Origin: Sphingobacteriaceae bacterium
Lineage (GTDB): Bacteria > Bacteroidota > Bacteroidia > B-17B0 > Aurantibacillaceae
Direction of reading: 5' to 3'
Length of the DNA: 64,000 bases
Assembly: GCA_016709575.1 (NCBI GenBank)
Contig: JADJMM010000004.1
Coordinates: 124,001-188,000, forward strand
In this document: positions 26,626-38,654 of the stretch, piece by piece
How positions within the stretch are numbered: the first letter of the stretch is position 1
Layout of the letters: each line of letters starts with the position of its first letter
Notes under the pieces: model-generated
Databases searched by the model: none
Seen by the model: only the letters and a program-made list of their open reading frames with translations
What the model was told of the DNA's origin: nothing
Program-made: the position numbers and the translations under genes

Positions 26626-27638
26626 ATGATTATAGATTTGAGAAGTGATACAGTAACAAAACCAACAAAAGCCATGATGGATGCCATGATGAATGCAAAA
26701 GTTGGCGATGACGTTTTTGGCGAAGATCCAACTGTAATTGCATTGGAAGAAAAAACTGCTGCGCTCTTCGGAAAAGAAGCAGGTTTGTTTTGTCCGAGCG
26801 GCACTATGACCAACCAAATTGCAATTAAAGCACATACACAACCAGGTGATGAATTAATTTGTGATGTGAATTCTCATATTTATAATTACGAAGGCGGAGG
26901 GATTTCTTTAATTCAGGCGTACAAGCAAAATTAATGCAAGGCGATCGTGGAAGAATTTCAGCAGCACAAATAGAAAACAGTATTAACGGAGATTTTGATT
27001 GGTTAACACGGACTTCATTGGTAAGTTTAGAAAACACTGTGAACAGAGCCGGTGGTTCTTATTACAACATTGAACAAGTAAAACCAATTCAAAAATTATG
27101 TAAGTGCCTTAGACCAAAAAACTAGCTTTGCATTTGGATGGTGCTCGTATTTTTAATGCATTAGCAGAAACAAAAGAATCAACTCAACAAACAGGGGAAT
27201 TATTTGACAGTATTTCGATTTGCTTATCAAAAGGATTAGGAACACCAGCAGGTTCTGTATTAGTGGGGAACAAAAGAGTTTATTAAAAGAGGAAGAAAGA
27301 TTAGAAAAGTTTTGGTGGCGGAATGCGACAAGCGGGTTTTCTTGCTGCTGCAAGGAATTTACGCGCTGGATAATAATGTAACGTTTAACTGAGGACCACA
27401 AACGCGCTAAGGAAATCGAAAAAAATATTAAAGCAATTACCTTACGTAGATTCAATCTTACCTGTTGATACAAACATTTTAATTTTCGACATCAATCCAA
27501 AAATTAGTAGTTTAGATTTTGAAAAGAAACTGGTAGAAAACGATATTAAAATGGCTGCTTTCGGGAAAACAAACCGTTCGATTTGTTACGCACTTAGATT
27601 TTACTGATGAGATGTTAGGACGATTAGAAAAGTTCTGA
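26626..27638 (+). CDS. ltaE: low-specificity L-threonine aldolase (several frameshifts)
   Basis: PLP enzyme that splits threonine or allo-threonine into glycine and acetaldehyde. About 338-340 residues after repair. Opening MIIDLRSDTVTKPTKAMMDAM, then VGDDVFGEDP, GLFCPSGTMTNQIAI and the PLP lysine in CLSKGLGTPAGSVLVG, all typical; the C-terminus reads FVTHLDFTDEMLGRLEKF. At least five one-base breaks lie between 26920 and 27600, in A, G or T runs. All pieces are on one strand in collinear order, so I treat it as one gene with assembly errors. Confidence 0.85.
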
Positions 27639-27641
27639 AAT

Positions 27642-29044
27642 CTATTCAATAACCAGTTTTTTAGTCTGCATTACTTTACCATTGCTGATTTTAACAGTGT
27701 AAAAACCACTGGCAAAGTTTGCGGTAGATAATTTAGCATTTTCGCTATTGAATTTTTCGGTGTAAATGATTTTTCCACTGATATCAATTATTTCTACTGT
27801 ATACTCTTCCTTTAAATTAGTGCTTAGATACAACATTCCATTTACAGGATTTGGTGCTAATAAGAAGGTAAAATCATTTTTGTATTCCTCTACACCTGCA
27901 AAATTACTTAAGCGATACCAAATAGGTGAAGAAATAATTCTGTCACCATCATTCTGTACCACCTCAATAAAATAATATTTATTCGTTCCAGTATCATTGC
28001 GTTATCGGTAAACGATAAAGTGTTTGATGATTTTACAACGTTCGACACTGTACTGTAAATACCACTTCCTTCTATTCCCGACCAAACTTTAATACTGTCA
28101 GCCGTTTCACCATCTAAATCAGTATGTACAAAATTTATTGTTGGTCGTCCAAGTCCTGAAGTAGAATCTCCCATAATACTGGTGTTAATCTTAAAATCCA
28201 TTCGGCAATTCCAATCTTCACTGCATAAAATGCATGTTTTTCATAGCGAAAGTTAAATCAGTTTGCGTTAAAGCGGGTGCCATAACAACCAAACGACCGG
28301 CATTTCCTCTTCCAAAATTGGTGTAGTGATTATCATGATCATAAGAAGCCCCTAGATGATAACCAAGCGCTAAAAGTTTTCTGTAATACCAAGAATAATC
28401 TGTTGCCGGATAAGCATCGTAGGTTGTTGTATTATCTAATGCTAAACCACTTCTAAAAACAGTTCCTACAATTGCAGAATCTTTAGCAGGACTGTACGAA
28501 GTGTTTGAAAGATTTCCGAAATCCGTACTACCAGGGTGAGCCAGAGTACTGAAAGCATTCGGGTTATTTTTTATCTTATTAAACAAACCATCATAGTCTA
28601 ATTTATCATTATAGATATCATAATTAGGAGCTGAGCTAACCGTCTCCCAACCTATTAATTGATTAAAACCATAAATTAACAGATGTCCGCTAAAGCTTTG
28701 GGTACTTACGCCCCACTCCATTCCGAACATACATAAAAAAAGTGGGGTTGTTGCAGCTGCAGCTTGGGCTAAACCTTGTGAGTACAACGCTAAGAGCATA
28801 CCCGGATTATTAGCAGATGAATAATGATTGTGTTCTGAAATTCCTAAAAAATCGAAATTCTGCGACAGTTTTGCATAGGCATAACTTGCCGACGGCGTAG
28901 ATACTCCGGTTGTGGTCGCATCCTTATTCCCATCAGAATAACCAGTATGCGCATGTAAATTACCATAGTAATAATTTAAGGTTTGAGAATTAACCGAAAA
29001 CCGAAAAACCAAGAAAAAACGAGAATAGAGAGTAAAAATTTCAT
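27642..29044 (-). CDS. secreted PHP/CehA-type metallohydrolase with T9SS signal (three frameshifts)
   Basis: About 467 residues. A signal peptide (MKFLLSILVFSWFF...) leads to a PHP-like domain: NLHAHTGYSDG (metal His pair and Asp), FLGISEHNHYS, STLAHPGSTDFG and GASYDHDNHYTNFGRG. CehA/McbA-like enzymes are phosphoesterase-type hydrolases. The last 90 residues (FLLAPNPVNGMLYL ... ASGFYTVKISNGKVMQTKKLVIE) are a type A T9SS sorting domain, so the mature enzyme should be surface-attached or released. Breaks near 28990, 28210 and 27980. The substrate is unknown. Convergent with the aldolase (3 bases apart), divergent from the gene at 29184. Confidence 0.85.
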
Positions 29045-29171
29045 CACATAAATTTAAGAAATTAAAAGGCTTCTTTGCACGAATTGGATAAAATGAGGAT
29101 AATTTAATACAAGTCGTTAATTACGAGCCTTTTAATGAGGGCTTTACCCAACCTTTCACCTGAAAATTCGT

Positions 29172-29179
29172 TATATTTG
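29172..29179 (+). promoter_or_regulatory. -7 box directly before the start at 29184
   Basis: TATATTTG ends four bases before the ATG at 29184, predicting a leaderless transcript for the surface-protein operon. Confidence 0.5.
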
Positions 29180-29183
29180 TATA

Positions 29184-30791
29184 ATGCGCTTCATTCTCAA
29201 AATAAGCCCCTCTTTCTTCTCATTCTTGCCGTGATTCCATCCGTACCGCAAATCAGTTGAAACCGATTGGGACTGTAGATATCGAAGCGCCTGTTGCGAA
29301 GTAAGCTAAATATTAAGAATCTTTTAGCGATACCCTCTCTTTTCTTCTGATCAAACAGGGCTATTACATTTGCTTCTCCCGAAAAAAATTGCGGGCTTTC
29401 AACTAGATTCATTAGTTAAAATACCGGACACCATTTTGGATTACAATTTACAATGCCTGTAGGTTCAAATTATTTTACCGCCCGGCAACAATGTTCCATC
29501 TTTCCCCAAGCTCGGAAATCAGTTTTAATATCAATAACGGTGTTGAACTTAAAACGGCTATCATTAATAACGGTCAATTAAAATGATTTATATGACTACC
29601 TACACACAACCCTTAGCGTTTACTTTAGTATTACCTTACACCACCAAATACGGATTGCCATTACAATTAATGAAACCGTTAATCCGGGCACCAACAACAG
29701 CGTGAAGTAGTACGACCTCGGGTGGTTATTCAGTAAAATTAAATGGCATTCCACTCAACAAAGTGGAAATTCGTTATTACAGGTTATTGAGTGTGAAAGT
29801 ACTGCTACTTTACAAGCCGATACTCTTTGGGGCGGACAAGGTGTAAAAACAATGACTCTTGTACAAAATTAGTTCCCTACTTACGTGGGGTTATTTCGGG
29901 TCAGCGGAGAATATTGATTTACCTTACGATTCAGTTGCTTTAAACATCAGTAATAATTTACAAGTAAGTAATTTTCAAATCAACTCAGCTTTCATCAACT
30001 TTAAAATTGTAAGTAGATTTGGTGTTGATATAAATGCGTAGTTAACAAATATCAAGTCAGTAAACACAACAAGTAACACTGCCCATTATACACTTAATAC
30101 TTCCGTTTTATCTAACATCAACATTAACAAAGCGGGAAAACCTTCAAACTTTCAGAATCCTGTTTTCCTTCTATAAAAGCACGTTTCTATTAACCTTCAG
30201 TTCTAACCTTAAACCGATGTAGAAAACCTTCCTGACTTTTTAACTTATCAAAGGTAAAATTAGTGTTAACCCACTCGGGAACATCTCGGCATCTAACGAT
30301 TCGCTTTTCTAAATACAGGCATTGATATTTATGCGGATGTGGACATGCCACTTCAAATACGCGCCGATTATTTTAAACTCGTTTTCAAAAGCGCTATTAG
30401 TTCTTCTGTATAAACCAAATCGACAAAATATCAGTTGTAGCGACATAAAGTTTTACAGTGTACCAATGGATTTCCTTTTAATGCCGTAATACAAGGGTAT
30501 ATCCTGAATGAACAAGAGCAAATTATTGATTCATTGTTTAATGTTCCAGGCCAATGTTATAAAAGAAGGACCGTTGATATAAATAACATTGTTATTCAAA
30601 GCGGAGTACACCGAATTAAAAAATTAATTTAACTCAACCTAAACTTCAAAACCTAGAAGCAATGCAAATTCATAAAATTTGTTTCGCAATTTAACTTACC
30701 ACCACAACCACCTGATATTAAATTATTAGAGTCTTACAACCTCGACTTAATTTTAAGTTTGGATGTTAATCACAAAGCCAGGAAAAAATAA
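29184..30791 (+). pseudogene. heavily frameshifted exported protein gene
   Basis: Begins ATG CGC TTC with a signal-peptide-like stretch and ends SLDVNHKARKK just before the DUF5723 start. In between, readable pieces alternate among all three frames every 50-150 bases: YVGYFGSAENIDLPYDSVALNISNNLQVSNFQINSAF (given here as its key parts YVGYF, ENIDLPYDSVAL, VSNFQINSAF), then VNPLGNISASNDSL, AVIQGYILNEQEQIIDSLFNVPGQ and VIQSGVHRIKKL. The strand-rich pieces look like a large extracellular or outer-membrane-associated beta protein of roughly 530 residues. I do not recognise the family. More than ten breaks are needed, the worst stretch of the window. It could be poor consensus sequence or a truly decayed gene. 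Confidence 0.55.
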
Positions 30792-30793
30792 TC

Positions 30794-32050
30794 ATGTTAA
30801 GAAACACTTAATCTTATACTTGTTTGGCTTTGTTTGTTTGCTCAATTGGCGAAATCACAATACAATAGCCCGAATTCCTAAACTACGAAAGTACTGGAAG
30901 AAGCGTTTCTTTAGAAACCGATTATGGAGAAGTGGGTTCTAATGGTATTCAAAACGCTATGATGAATAGATTTTTGTTTGGCGGACATCGACAAAAATGA
31001 AGATAATGCCCTCAATAGAATGCAGGTATAATCAACTCGGCATTAATCTAAATTACGACAATAGTTTATTTGTTAAAGGAACATCGAAATTCGATTTTTA
31101 ATTGGTGTAAAGAATCAGGAAATATTAAATGCTACTTACACAAAATTTTTATCAATTAGTCCTTTACGGAAACAAACCATTACCCAGATAAGACAGCAAA
31201 TTTTAGCGGCACCAATATTAACGCTTTGCGTTTCAGGAACTAAAATTTGGCGTTATTATGCATCAGGTAGATTCAACTGCCAAAATTGGCATCTCTGTTT
31301 CGTTCTTAAAAGGCGAGCAATTATTTTACATTAAAGCCAATGAGAATTCATCATTGTACACTAATGCCGATGGTACAGAATTAATTTTCAATTCCAATTT
31401 TAATATGGCGATTAGTGATACCTCAGCTAAAAAAAAAATATATGGACGTTTAATGGTATTGGCGCCAGCGCAGATATCTTTTTGAAACACCTTACAAGAG
31501 CCGAATTGGTCGCCAAAGTGTTTTAACTGTAAACGCTAACAACATTGGATTTATTCATTGGTCCGAAAAAAGTGTTCAATACAGCAGTGATTCAGTTTTA
31601 AAATTCGATGGTTATCACATTAATAATATTTTGGATTTAAAAGACTCTACATTACAAAAAAGTAAATACAGACAGTGTAATCCGCAAAGCAACCAATGCA
31701 CGTCAGGAGGAATTCAACACCAATATTCCTACCAATTTAATTATCATCAACAAAATTTACTTTCAGCAGGCAATTCGCCTTAAATACTGGCTTCAGATAT
31801 ATATTTCATGCTAATTTCAAACCTTATGTTTTTGTTGAGCCTGAATACAAAATCGCGAATAGATTCACAATAAGTGTTCATGTAGGTTATGGTGGTTATG
31901 CCCGCTTGAATACAGGCATTGGTTTAGTTTACAATAATAAAAATTGGTTTGTAAAATTGGGCAGCAATAGTTTACAAGGTTATATTCTACCAAAACAAAC
32001 TTACGGACAAGGCGCTTATTTTAGTATTGCTAAAAATTTAATTAGAATGA
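30794..32050 (+). CDS. DUF5723-type outer-membrane protein (many frameshifts)
   Basis: About 420 residues after repair. Starts MLKKHLILYLFGFVCLL (signal peptide). It then shows pieces characteristic of DUF5723 barrels: STGRSVSLETDYGEVGSNG, NRFLFGG, MHQVDSTAKIGISVSFLKGEQ, SLYTNADGTELIF and VNANNIGFIHW, ending with strand-type sequence GTGAYFS-like (GQGAYFSIAKNL). About eight to ten breaks, fewer than the gene before it. Function of the family is unknown, but it frequently sits beside T9SS-exported proteins, as here. Its probable stop overlaps the next ATG (ATGA at 32047-32050). Confidence 0.65.
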
Positions 32051-33445
32051 AAAGTATTTATTATTCATGTTACTTTTTGCTAACTTTTACTTAAACGCTC
32101 AGGCTCCGCGTAAATTTTATACGCGATTTGGAGGTTGGTCATGATATAGGGTATGGTGTGATTCAAACACTAAACGGACAATATGCTGTAACGGGATCAA
32201 CCGGAAGTTTTGGGAATGGAAATAGCGATGTGTATTTAGCATTTGTTGACATGGGCTGGAGTGCGCAATTATCTGATTCAGGTTTTGTTATTGCCGGATA
32301 CACTAATTCATTTGGTTCAGGCGGATATGATGTATTAGTTGTGAGAACTGATAAAACGGGTAATTTAATATGGCAAAAAGCATTTGGAGGCTTAGATTGG
32401 GATTTTGGAAATTGTGTTAAGGCATCAGCAACAGGCGACAGTTTAATTATTGCAGGCACTACTTATAGTTTCGGTTATGGAAAGTCTGATGGCTACATTT
32501 TAAAAATCGGAATTAATGGCAATCTTGGTTGGCAAAAAACTTATGGCGGCCCTGAAGATGATGAATTCAAATCCTTTGTTTTAACTTATAATAATCAATA
32601 TGCTTTTGCAGGAAGCACAAAAAGTTTGGGAGATGTTAAAGGCGATGCCTGGTTACTTAAAACTGGCTTGGCCGGCGATTCAATACTATCTTTAAAGTAT
32701 GGCTCAGGAAATAAAAATCAATTTTTTAATGACATAAAAGAAAATCCAAATAATAATAATTTTCATTTATGTGGCGGATACGATTCATTAGGCGTCGATT
32801 CTTCTTGGGCAATGATAGTTGTGCTTAACCAGAATGGAGTTTCCCAATCTAGCTTTATTCATTCATATCATGAGCAAAATGACGAACAATATTTAACGAA
32901 TTGCCATTTCAGAGGTGATGAATTTTACTATATAAGAAAAAGCATTAAATCACCATTTGATCAAAGAGAGGAGCCAATGGTTTCCATATTTGCAAATAAC
33001 ATTTACTTAGTGGCAACAAAATACGGTTCGTTTGATCCTGACCAAATTTATTGCTTATCAAAAAACAAAAGACAAGGGATTCATAGGTGTTGGTTATACA
33101 AAAGGATATGATGCCAATTTAAGTGATGTTTTTCTATTGAAAGTTGACAGTGTATCCATACTCGGTTTAAGTAGTATTATTGGTATTGAAGAAATAAAAG
33201 ATGAGCCCAATCTTTATAATGTATATCCAACTATCACGACAAACGAAGTTGAAATTTATAGTGCGACTTTTTCAGGTAAGGGGTTCATTTATCTTTCTGA
33301 CGCCTTAGGCAAATTAATTTTAAATAAAGATTTAAAGGAAAATAAGACAATTATAAATTTACATTCGCTGAATGAAGGAATTTATTTCATTACTATCATA
33401 GATGAAAATTATTCGAAAACTTTTAAAGTTATTAAAACTGAATAA
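32047..33445 (+). CDS. T9SS-exported beta-propeller-like protein (at least three frameshifts)
   Basis: About 465 residues after repair. A signal peptide at the start (disrupted near 32070-32090, ending LNAQAPRKFYTRFGG) is followed by repeated blocks of about 50 residues of the form GDSGFVIAGYTNSFGSGGYDVLVVRTDKTGNLIWQK (key parts: GYTNSFG, DVLVVRTD, GNLIWQKAFGG; GTTYSFG, DGYILKIG, GNLGWQKTYGG; GSTKSLG, DAWLLKTG), a propeller-type repeat family found in secreted Bacteroidota proteins. The C-terminal 80 residues (LYNVYPTITTNEVEI ... GIYFITIIDENYSKTFKVIKTE) form a type A T9SS signal. Probably cell-surface. In an operon with the DUF5723 gene and the following glycosyltransferase. Confidence 0.82.
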
Positions 33446-33451
33446 AGGGGT

Positions 33452-34875
33452 ATGTTAAATTCGATTAATACCAATTCGAAACTGGTTCATCTTTTAATCC
33501 TTACGGGTTTATTTATTTTCAATATACTGCTTAAAATTTCATTTCTGGATTCAGAACCATTTTGGTACGATGAAATTGTAAGTGTAAAGCTACTCTGCTC
33601 GATTTTGGCCATATAAAACACATGTCTGAATGGGACAATAATCCTCCATTTATTATTATTGTTTATGGGTATGGGCAAAAATCTTCGGAATATCTGAATT
33701 CGGTATCCGTTTCCTAAGTGTCTTATTCAGCTCCATATCTGTCTGCTTATTATATTCCTTTCTTAAAAAGCACTTCAACTTGGTTACTGCAATTAGTGCT
33801 GCTCTTTTATTTTCATTTCATAATTTCTCCTACGAGTATAGTCACGAGGCGCGCTGTTATTCACTGGTTGTGTTACTTGTTCTTATTTCAACAATTTGCT
33901 TCTTCAATTTAATTGAAAAAAGAACTTACTTGTCAATTTTTTACTTAGGGCTTGTCAATTTCCTTATTGTATACACCCACTATATTGCAGGCTTAGTACT
34001 AGTATTTCAATTAATCTTTCTCATTTCATTAAAAGAGATTTATTAAAGCAATTTAGCATTTCAATTATTATTTGTTCGTTATTCGTTTTCCTTCGTTTCA
34101 CTAAAAGCAATTTCATGTAATGTTATCATTTAATAAAGAAGGGAAAACTTTCTGGCTAAAAACTGCAGATTCAAAACAACTAAAAAGCTCTTTCAGTCTC
34201 TTCTTCGGGGAGGCCATTTGGATTGTATTTTTAACTCTCTTTTTAATTTCAATAATCACTTTGATTATTCTTAGAAAAAAAAGTAACAAAGATCAAAATC
34301 TAATTCTAATTTATTCTGCATTTCTTTCCATTGGATGCATTTGCATTACATATTTTGTTGGCATGTATAAACCAATCTTTTTAGCTAGGTATATTTTGTT
34401 CACAGTACCCTTTGTTTTAATATTGCTTAGTCATTTTATAACTAATCTACATAAATTCGCAGGTATAATCTTCATTCCCTTAATAGGATTGACCATATAT
34501 TCAATTAATCTTAATCCATCAAAAACAATGGACTTTAAATTGGCATCATTGGTTGTAAAAAAATTTAAAGAGCAAGCTAATCCTTTGGTTCTTATACAAA
34601 CCAAAGATGTTACCGCAATATTTGCCTATTATTTTGATATTTCTAATTTTAAAGATTATAAGAATTTGACAAACAACCTTCAAAAGCAAAAAATATTTGA
34701 ACTTGAAGATCGATTAGATTTATCCACGATTCCCTTTAATGGAGAAAATAAAATTATCTTTTGTCAAACTTTTGAAAAGCAAGATGACAACACTAAGATT
34801 TTTGAACTATTTAAACAAAACAATTACATTTTTACATCTACAAAAATTGTAAAAGGAGTTAAAATATCATTGTAA
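33452..34875 (+). CDS. GT39/ArnT-like membrane glycosyltransferase (several frameshifts)
   Basis: About 474 residues after repair, with about ten hydrophobic helices. The first loop carries EPFWYDEIVS, matching the catalytic acidic motif of GT-C enzymes, and helix-loop sequence YEYSHEARCYSLVVLL matches the EARxY motif of GT39 family members, which use polyprenyl-phosphate sugars. A soluble C-terminal region follows (about the last 130 residues). Breaks near 33600, 33645-33715, 33765 and 34045-34120. Starts seven bases after the T9SS protein, so it is probably the last gene of that operon; it may glycosylate an exported product. Confidence 0.75.
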
Positions 34876-34884
34876 AAAAATATA

Positions 34885-34901
34885 AGATAGTTAAACTATC
34901 T
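34885..34901. terminator. palindrome between convergent glycosyltransferase genes
   Basis: AGATAGTT A AACTATCT, an 8-bp-arm palindrome ten bases after the GT39 stop. No clear U-tract; may serve as a weak bidirectional terminator. Confidence 0.35.
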
Positions 34902-34929
34902 ATTATTTATTTCCCTTCAATAGTGTTAA

Positions 34930-36319
34930 TTAGCTTTTTAAGAAAAGATTTCTTAGTAAAATTATTAAGCAACAAACAATTCCTATTAGCAAAATAAAAA
35001 TAAAAAACACGGATAATTCGTTTTTAAACGGAAAAATATTAGATAAGTCTCTACCATAATAGGTGTGGATTGAATAAAACACTCTAGCAACCGACCAACT
35101 TGCAAGCAAGGCAAATACAATTATATAGGCTGTCTTTAAAATAATATTCCTACTTGTAATAAAATAACGATTAACAAAAATTATTGGGAAAAATAAAAAA
35201 GGAGTTATTGTAAAAATATGTCGGGTAAGAACAGTTTTATGAAGAGCTGCTATTACCACATTAATCACTATTATTAATAAAAACAGAATCGCTTCGTTAC
35301 GTTTACTTCTATAAAATAAAACAAATCCAGGTATTGAAAACAGCAGCAAAGGTGTGACTAATAGTAATCCCGGAGATTCATTTCGGACTCCGATATCCCA
35401 TTTATAAAGTAATTCAATTTGTTTAAAATTGGTGAACAAAGTGTCTAAACCCTTCAAAAAATTTCCCGACAAGGAGGTGAAAAACGATGCTTCCTCCGGA
35501 AAAAGCGGATTGTACTTGTTAGATTTAAGAAACCACTCACCAAAAGCTAAATAATTATATGCTAATAAGGCAGAGAAACAAATTAATAGGATTAAAAACG
35601 AATACCCTACATATTTCAGTGATTCAGGTTGACTCTTCAAATTTATTTTATTTGATTTAAAAACATAAAGTATTAGGGGAATAAATAAAATTAAATTTTG
35701 TAATTCTATGATTAAGGAATAGGAAAGGAAAAAAACCGCCAATAAAAACTTTGAATGACAAATGCTTTCAGATTTCAATAAAAAATAAATTGCCATCAAC
35801 ACGAAGCACATTGAAGCAGCATGCGAAAAAACGTGAGTACTTTCTTGCCAATTTAATGTGCAGACCGCATATGAAAGACTCGAAAAAAAGGGAAAGTTTG
35901 AAAGAAAAATTAAAATGCAGGAAAATTAAAAAAAAAAAAACACTCCTAATACTCCGAATAAATTACTTTCTAAAACAACAGCAACTTCTTCAATTGGCCT
36001 CCATCCAACTGCAGATTTAAACCCGAAATGCGATAAACATTTTCCAAATAGAAAAAATGGTGTCATTAAAAAGCATTCCCCGGCAAACGATCCGAGTAAA
36101 ATTTACCGTCTTTTACCGCATAGTCTATCTTTGCGGTATAATTTATATAGTTACATATCTCGGTAGTTTTGTCATTCACTAATGCACTAACTAAAGCAAA
36201 ATGACTTCCATCATTTGAACAATTGATATAGCAAGAACTCAAATAATATAAAAAAGCAACGATCAATAAAGATAAACTTAATATAACCAGCCGTTTTTCT
36301 CTTTGAAGGAAGATAACAT
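34930..36319 (-). CDS. polytopic membrane glycosyltransferase, GT-C type (several frameshifts)
   Basis: About 460 residues. The N-terminal part begins MLSSFKEK(N)RLVILSLSLLIVAFLYYLSSC and has a first-loop segment NDGSHFALVSALVNDKTTEI and KDGKFYSDRLPGNAFL, typical of GT-C family openings. Nine or more hydrophobic helices follow, including HVFSHAASMCFVLMAIYFLL and TRHIFTITPFLFFPIIFVNRY. No soluble catalytic domain. Breaks near 36280, 36072 and 35928-35940; the last is a run of 13 A on the plus strand. Donor and acceptor cannot be told from sequence. Convergent with the GT39 gene; the pair may act on the same surface glycan. Confidence 0.65.
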
Positions 36320-36623
36320 TATTCAGTAATTAAAACATCTTCAATATTATATTTTGATGATTCAGTTCTCGTTTAAGAAAGCTTGAAGCCTAAATATAAG
36401 AAGGTTTTGTCTAATTTTAATGTTAGTGCTGAAATCTATTTTACTTAGTACATCCTACTGATTTTGAACACATTTATTCTAATGAATTCGAACTAATGAT
36501 GGCTTGTTTATAGCACCTCTTTTACCCAAAAGCTATATTTAGGCTTTATTTATAAACTAAAAAATTATGCATATATTAGTAAACAATTATACAATTACCA
36601 ACACTTTAAAATTCATATTTCCT
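36320..36623. other. intergenic region, no gene seen
   Basis: About 300 bases between divergent genes. I find no coding sequence, hairpin terminator or full promoter. TATATTTA at about 36534-36541 is a one-mismatch -7 candidate for the downstream gene. Confidence 0.5.
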
Positions 36624-38646
36624 ATGAAATATAAACTTATACTACTGTTAACGGTACTTTTTCTTTTACCTTTCGCAAGTAACAAATACCAAAAATGGAG
36701 AAAAACCGAACAAGATTCAATGCAAAAAGCTTTGATAATGTACGACGAAAAGGATTATAAAGCGGCTTTGCCTATTTATGAGAATTTATTTAAATCACAC
36801 CCTAAAGAAGATTTTCTAAAATTCGTTTATGGTAGATGCTGCTTATCTAGAAGTGATAAACACGAAGATGCTCTAACTTATCTAAACGAAATCTATACCA
36901 AAAACAAAAAAGCAGAGAGTATTGAATACGATATGGCACGTGCTTATCATTATAACTACAAATTTGATGAGGCATTAGCGATGGTTGACCAGTGTATTGC
37001 TAACAAACGTACATTTCCAGACGAGAAAATTTTAGCCCAACAATTAAGAAAATACATATTAAACGCAAAAGAATTATATTCTAAACCAACTAACGCAACT
37101 ATTACCAATGCCGGTACAATTTTAAATACAGAGTTTGAAGAATACGTACCTGTTGTTTCTGCAGATGAATCTGTAATGATTTTTACTTATGTAGGTAAAG
37201 AAAGTACGGGTGGCCGCTTAGATAAAATGCAACAACCATTTCCTTACGGCGACTACTACGAAGATGTTTTTCAAGCTGTAAAAGTTAACGACCAATGGAC
37301 AAAGCCACGCGGTATTTCATCTATTAATACAAAAGTACACGATGCAGCTATTGCTATTAGCCCTGACGGACAACAACTTTTTGTTTACCGTGATAATGGT
37401 GATGACCATGGTGATATTTACGTAAGTTTTTTACACGATACAACTTGGACAGTTCCTCAAAAATTAAAAGGGCAAGTGAATTCTTATTCATGGGAAGGGA
37501 GTTGTTCTTTAACCTCTGACGGAAAAACCCTTTATTTCTCGAGTGAGCGTGCGGGTGGTTATGGTGGTCGCGATATTTACCGCGCATCCTTATCGGCCGA
37601 CAGTACTTGGGGTAACGTTATAAATCTTGGTGACTCCATTAATACAAACTTAGATGACGACGCGCCATTTATTCACCCTGATGGAATTACTTTATTCTAT
37701 AGCTCAAAAGGAAAAAATAGTATGGGGTACTACGATATTTTTCAAGCGGTAATGAATCCAATCGACTCTACTTTTAAAAATGCAGTAAACGTTGGTTATC
37801 CTATTAATACTCCTGATGACGATAGATATTATGTTTTATCAGCAAACGGACGTACAGGTTATTATGCGAGCGGAAAAAAAGGTGGATCAGGCCTAAACGA
37901 TATTTATTTAGTCGACCCTGGTTATATTGGAAAAAAACCACTCACCTATTTAGTAAAGGGTAAGATAACTTTGAACAACCAACCGGTAGAAGGAAAAATT
38001 GAAGTGGTAGTAACTTCAAGAAATAATAAAAAGTTTACAGAAACGAAATCGAATAGTGCAACCGGAAATTATTTAGTGACTTTGCCGGCAGGCGCCATTT
38101 TTAAATTAACGTATACTTATAAAGATTTTCCTGCACGAACTTTAGATATTGATGCAAGTGCTATTACCGACTTTACAGAAAAAGAATTCAACATTGAATT
38201 CAATACCGCTACTGATACAACAAAAACTGTTGTAAAAGACACCGTAAAAGCAATTACTGTTGTGACTCAACTGTTGCTCAACAAAAGATAATTTTGTTCC
38301 AAAAACACCAATGCAGGCTAAAGTTCAAAAGTATGCTGAGATGTACGGAGATATTGTTTCATCAGGATTAGAGTTCAGAGTTCAGGTGGCTGCATATAAG
38401 TATCCAAAAAACTACAAGTATCCACACTTAAAAGCTTATGGAAAAGTTGAACAATTACTTTTAGAAGACGGTATTACCCGAATAACAATTGGTGGTGCTT
38501 TCTTAAAGTTAAACGAAGCTTTCGAACATAATAAAAAGGTTATTAAAGCCGGACAAACCGATGCTTTCGTAACTGCTATTTATAATGGAAGACGTGTTTA
38601 CCTTGAGGAGTTAGAAGCTCTTGGAATATTTACTAAGCCGCAATAA
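36624..38646 (+). CDS. PorE-like TPR/WD40-propeller/CRD protein (two indels near the C-terminus)
   Basis: About 674 residues. Signal peptide (MKYKLILLLTVLFLLPFAS), TPR-like helices (about 25-150), a PD40-type propeller (about 170-450) with repeated SPDGQQLF, SDGKTLYFSSERAGGYGGRDIY, HPDGITLFYSSKG and SANGRTGYYASGKKGGSGLNDIY blades, a carboxypeptidase-regulatory beta domain (YLVKGKITLNNQPVEGKI), and a short SPOR-like C-terminal domain (FRVQVAAYKYPKNY ... FVTAIYNGRRV). The order matches T9SS component PorE except that the OmpA peptidoglycan-binding domain is replaced. Breaks at about 38266-38290. The ATG at 36624 is preferred over an in-frame one at 36567 because it starts the signal peptide. 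Confidence 0.82.
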
Positions 38647-38654
38647 TCTAAAAA

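Noticed and set aside
36320..36623. Possible gene remnant or small RNA in the 300-base gap before the PorE-like gene
   Set aside because: No frame with protein-like composition and no paired promoter and terminator.
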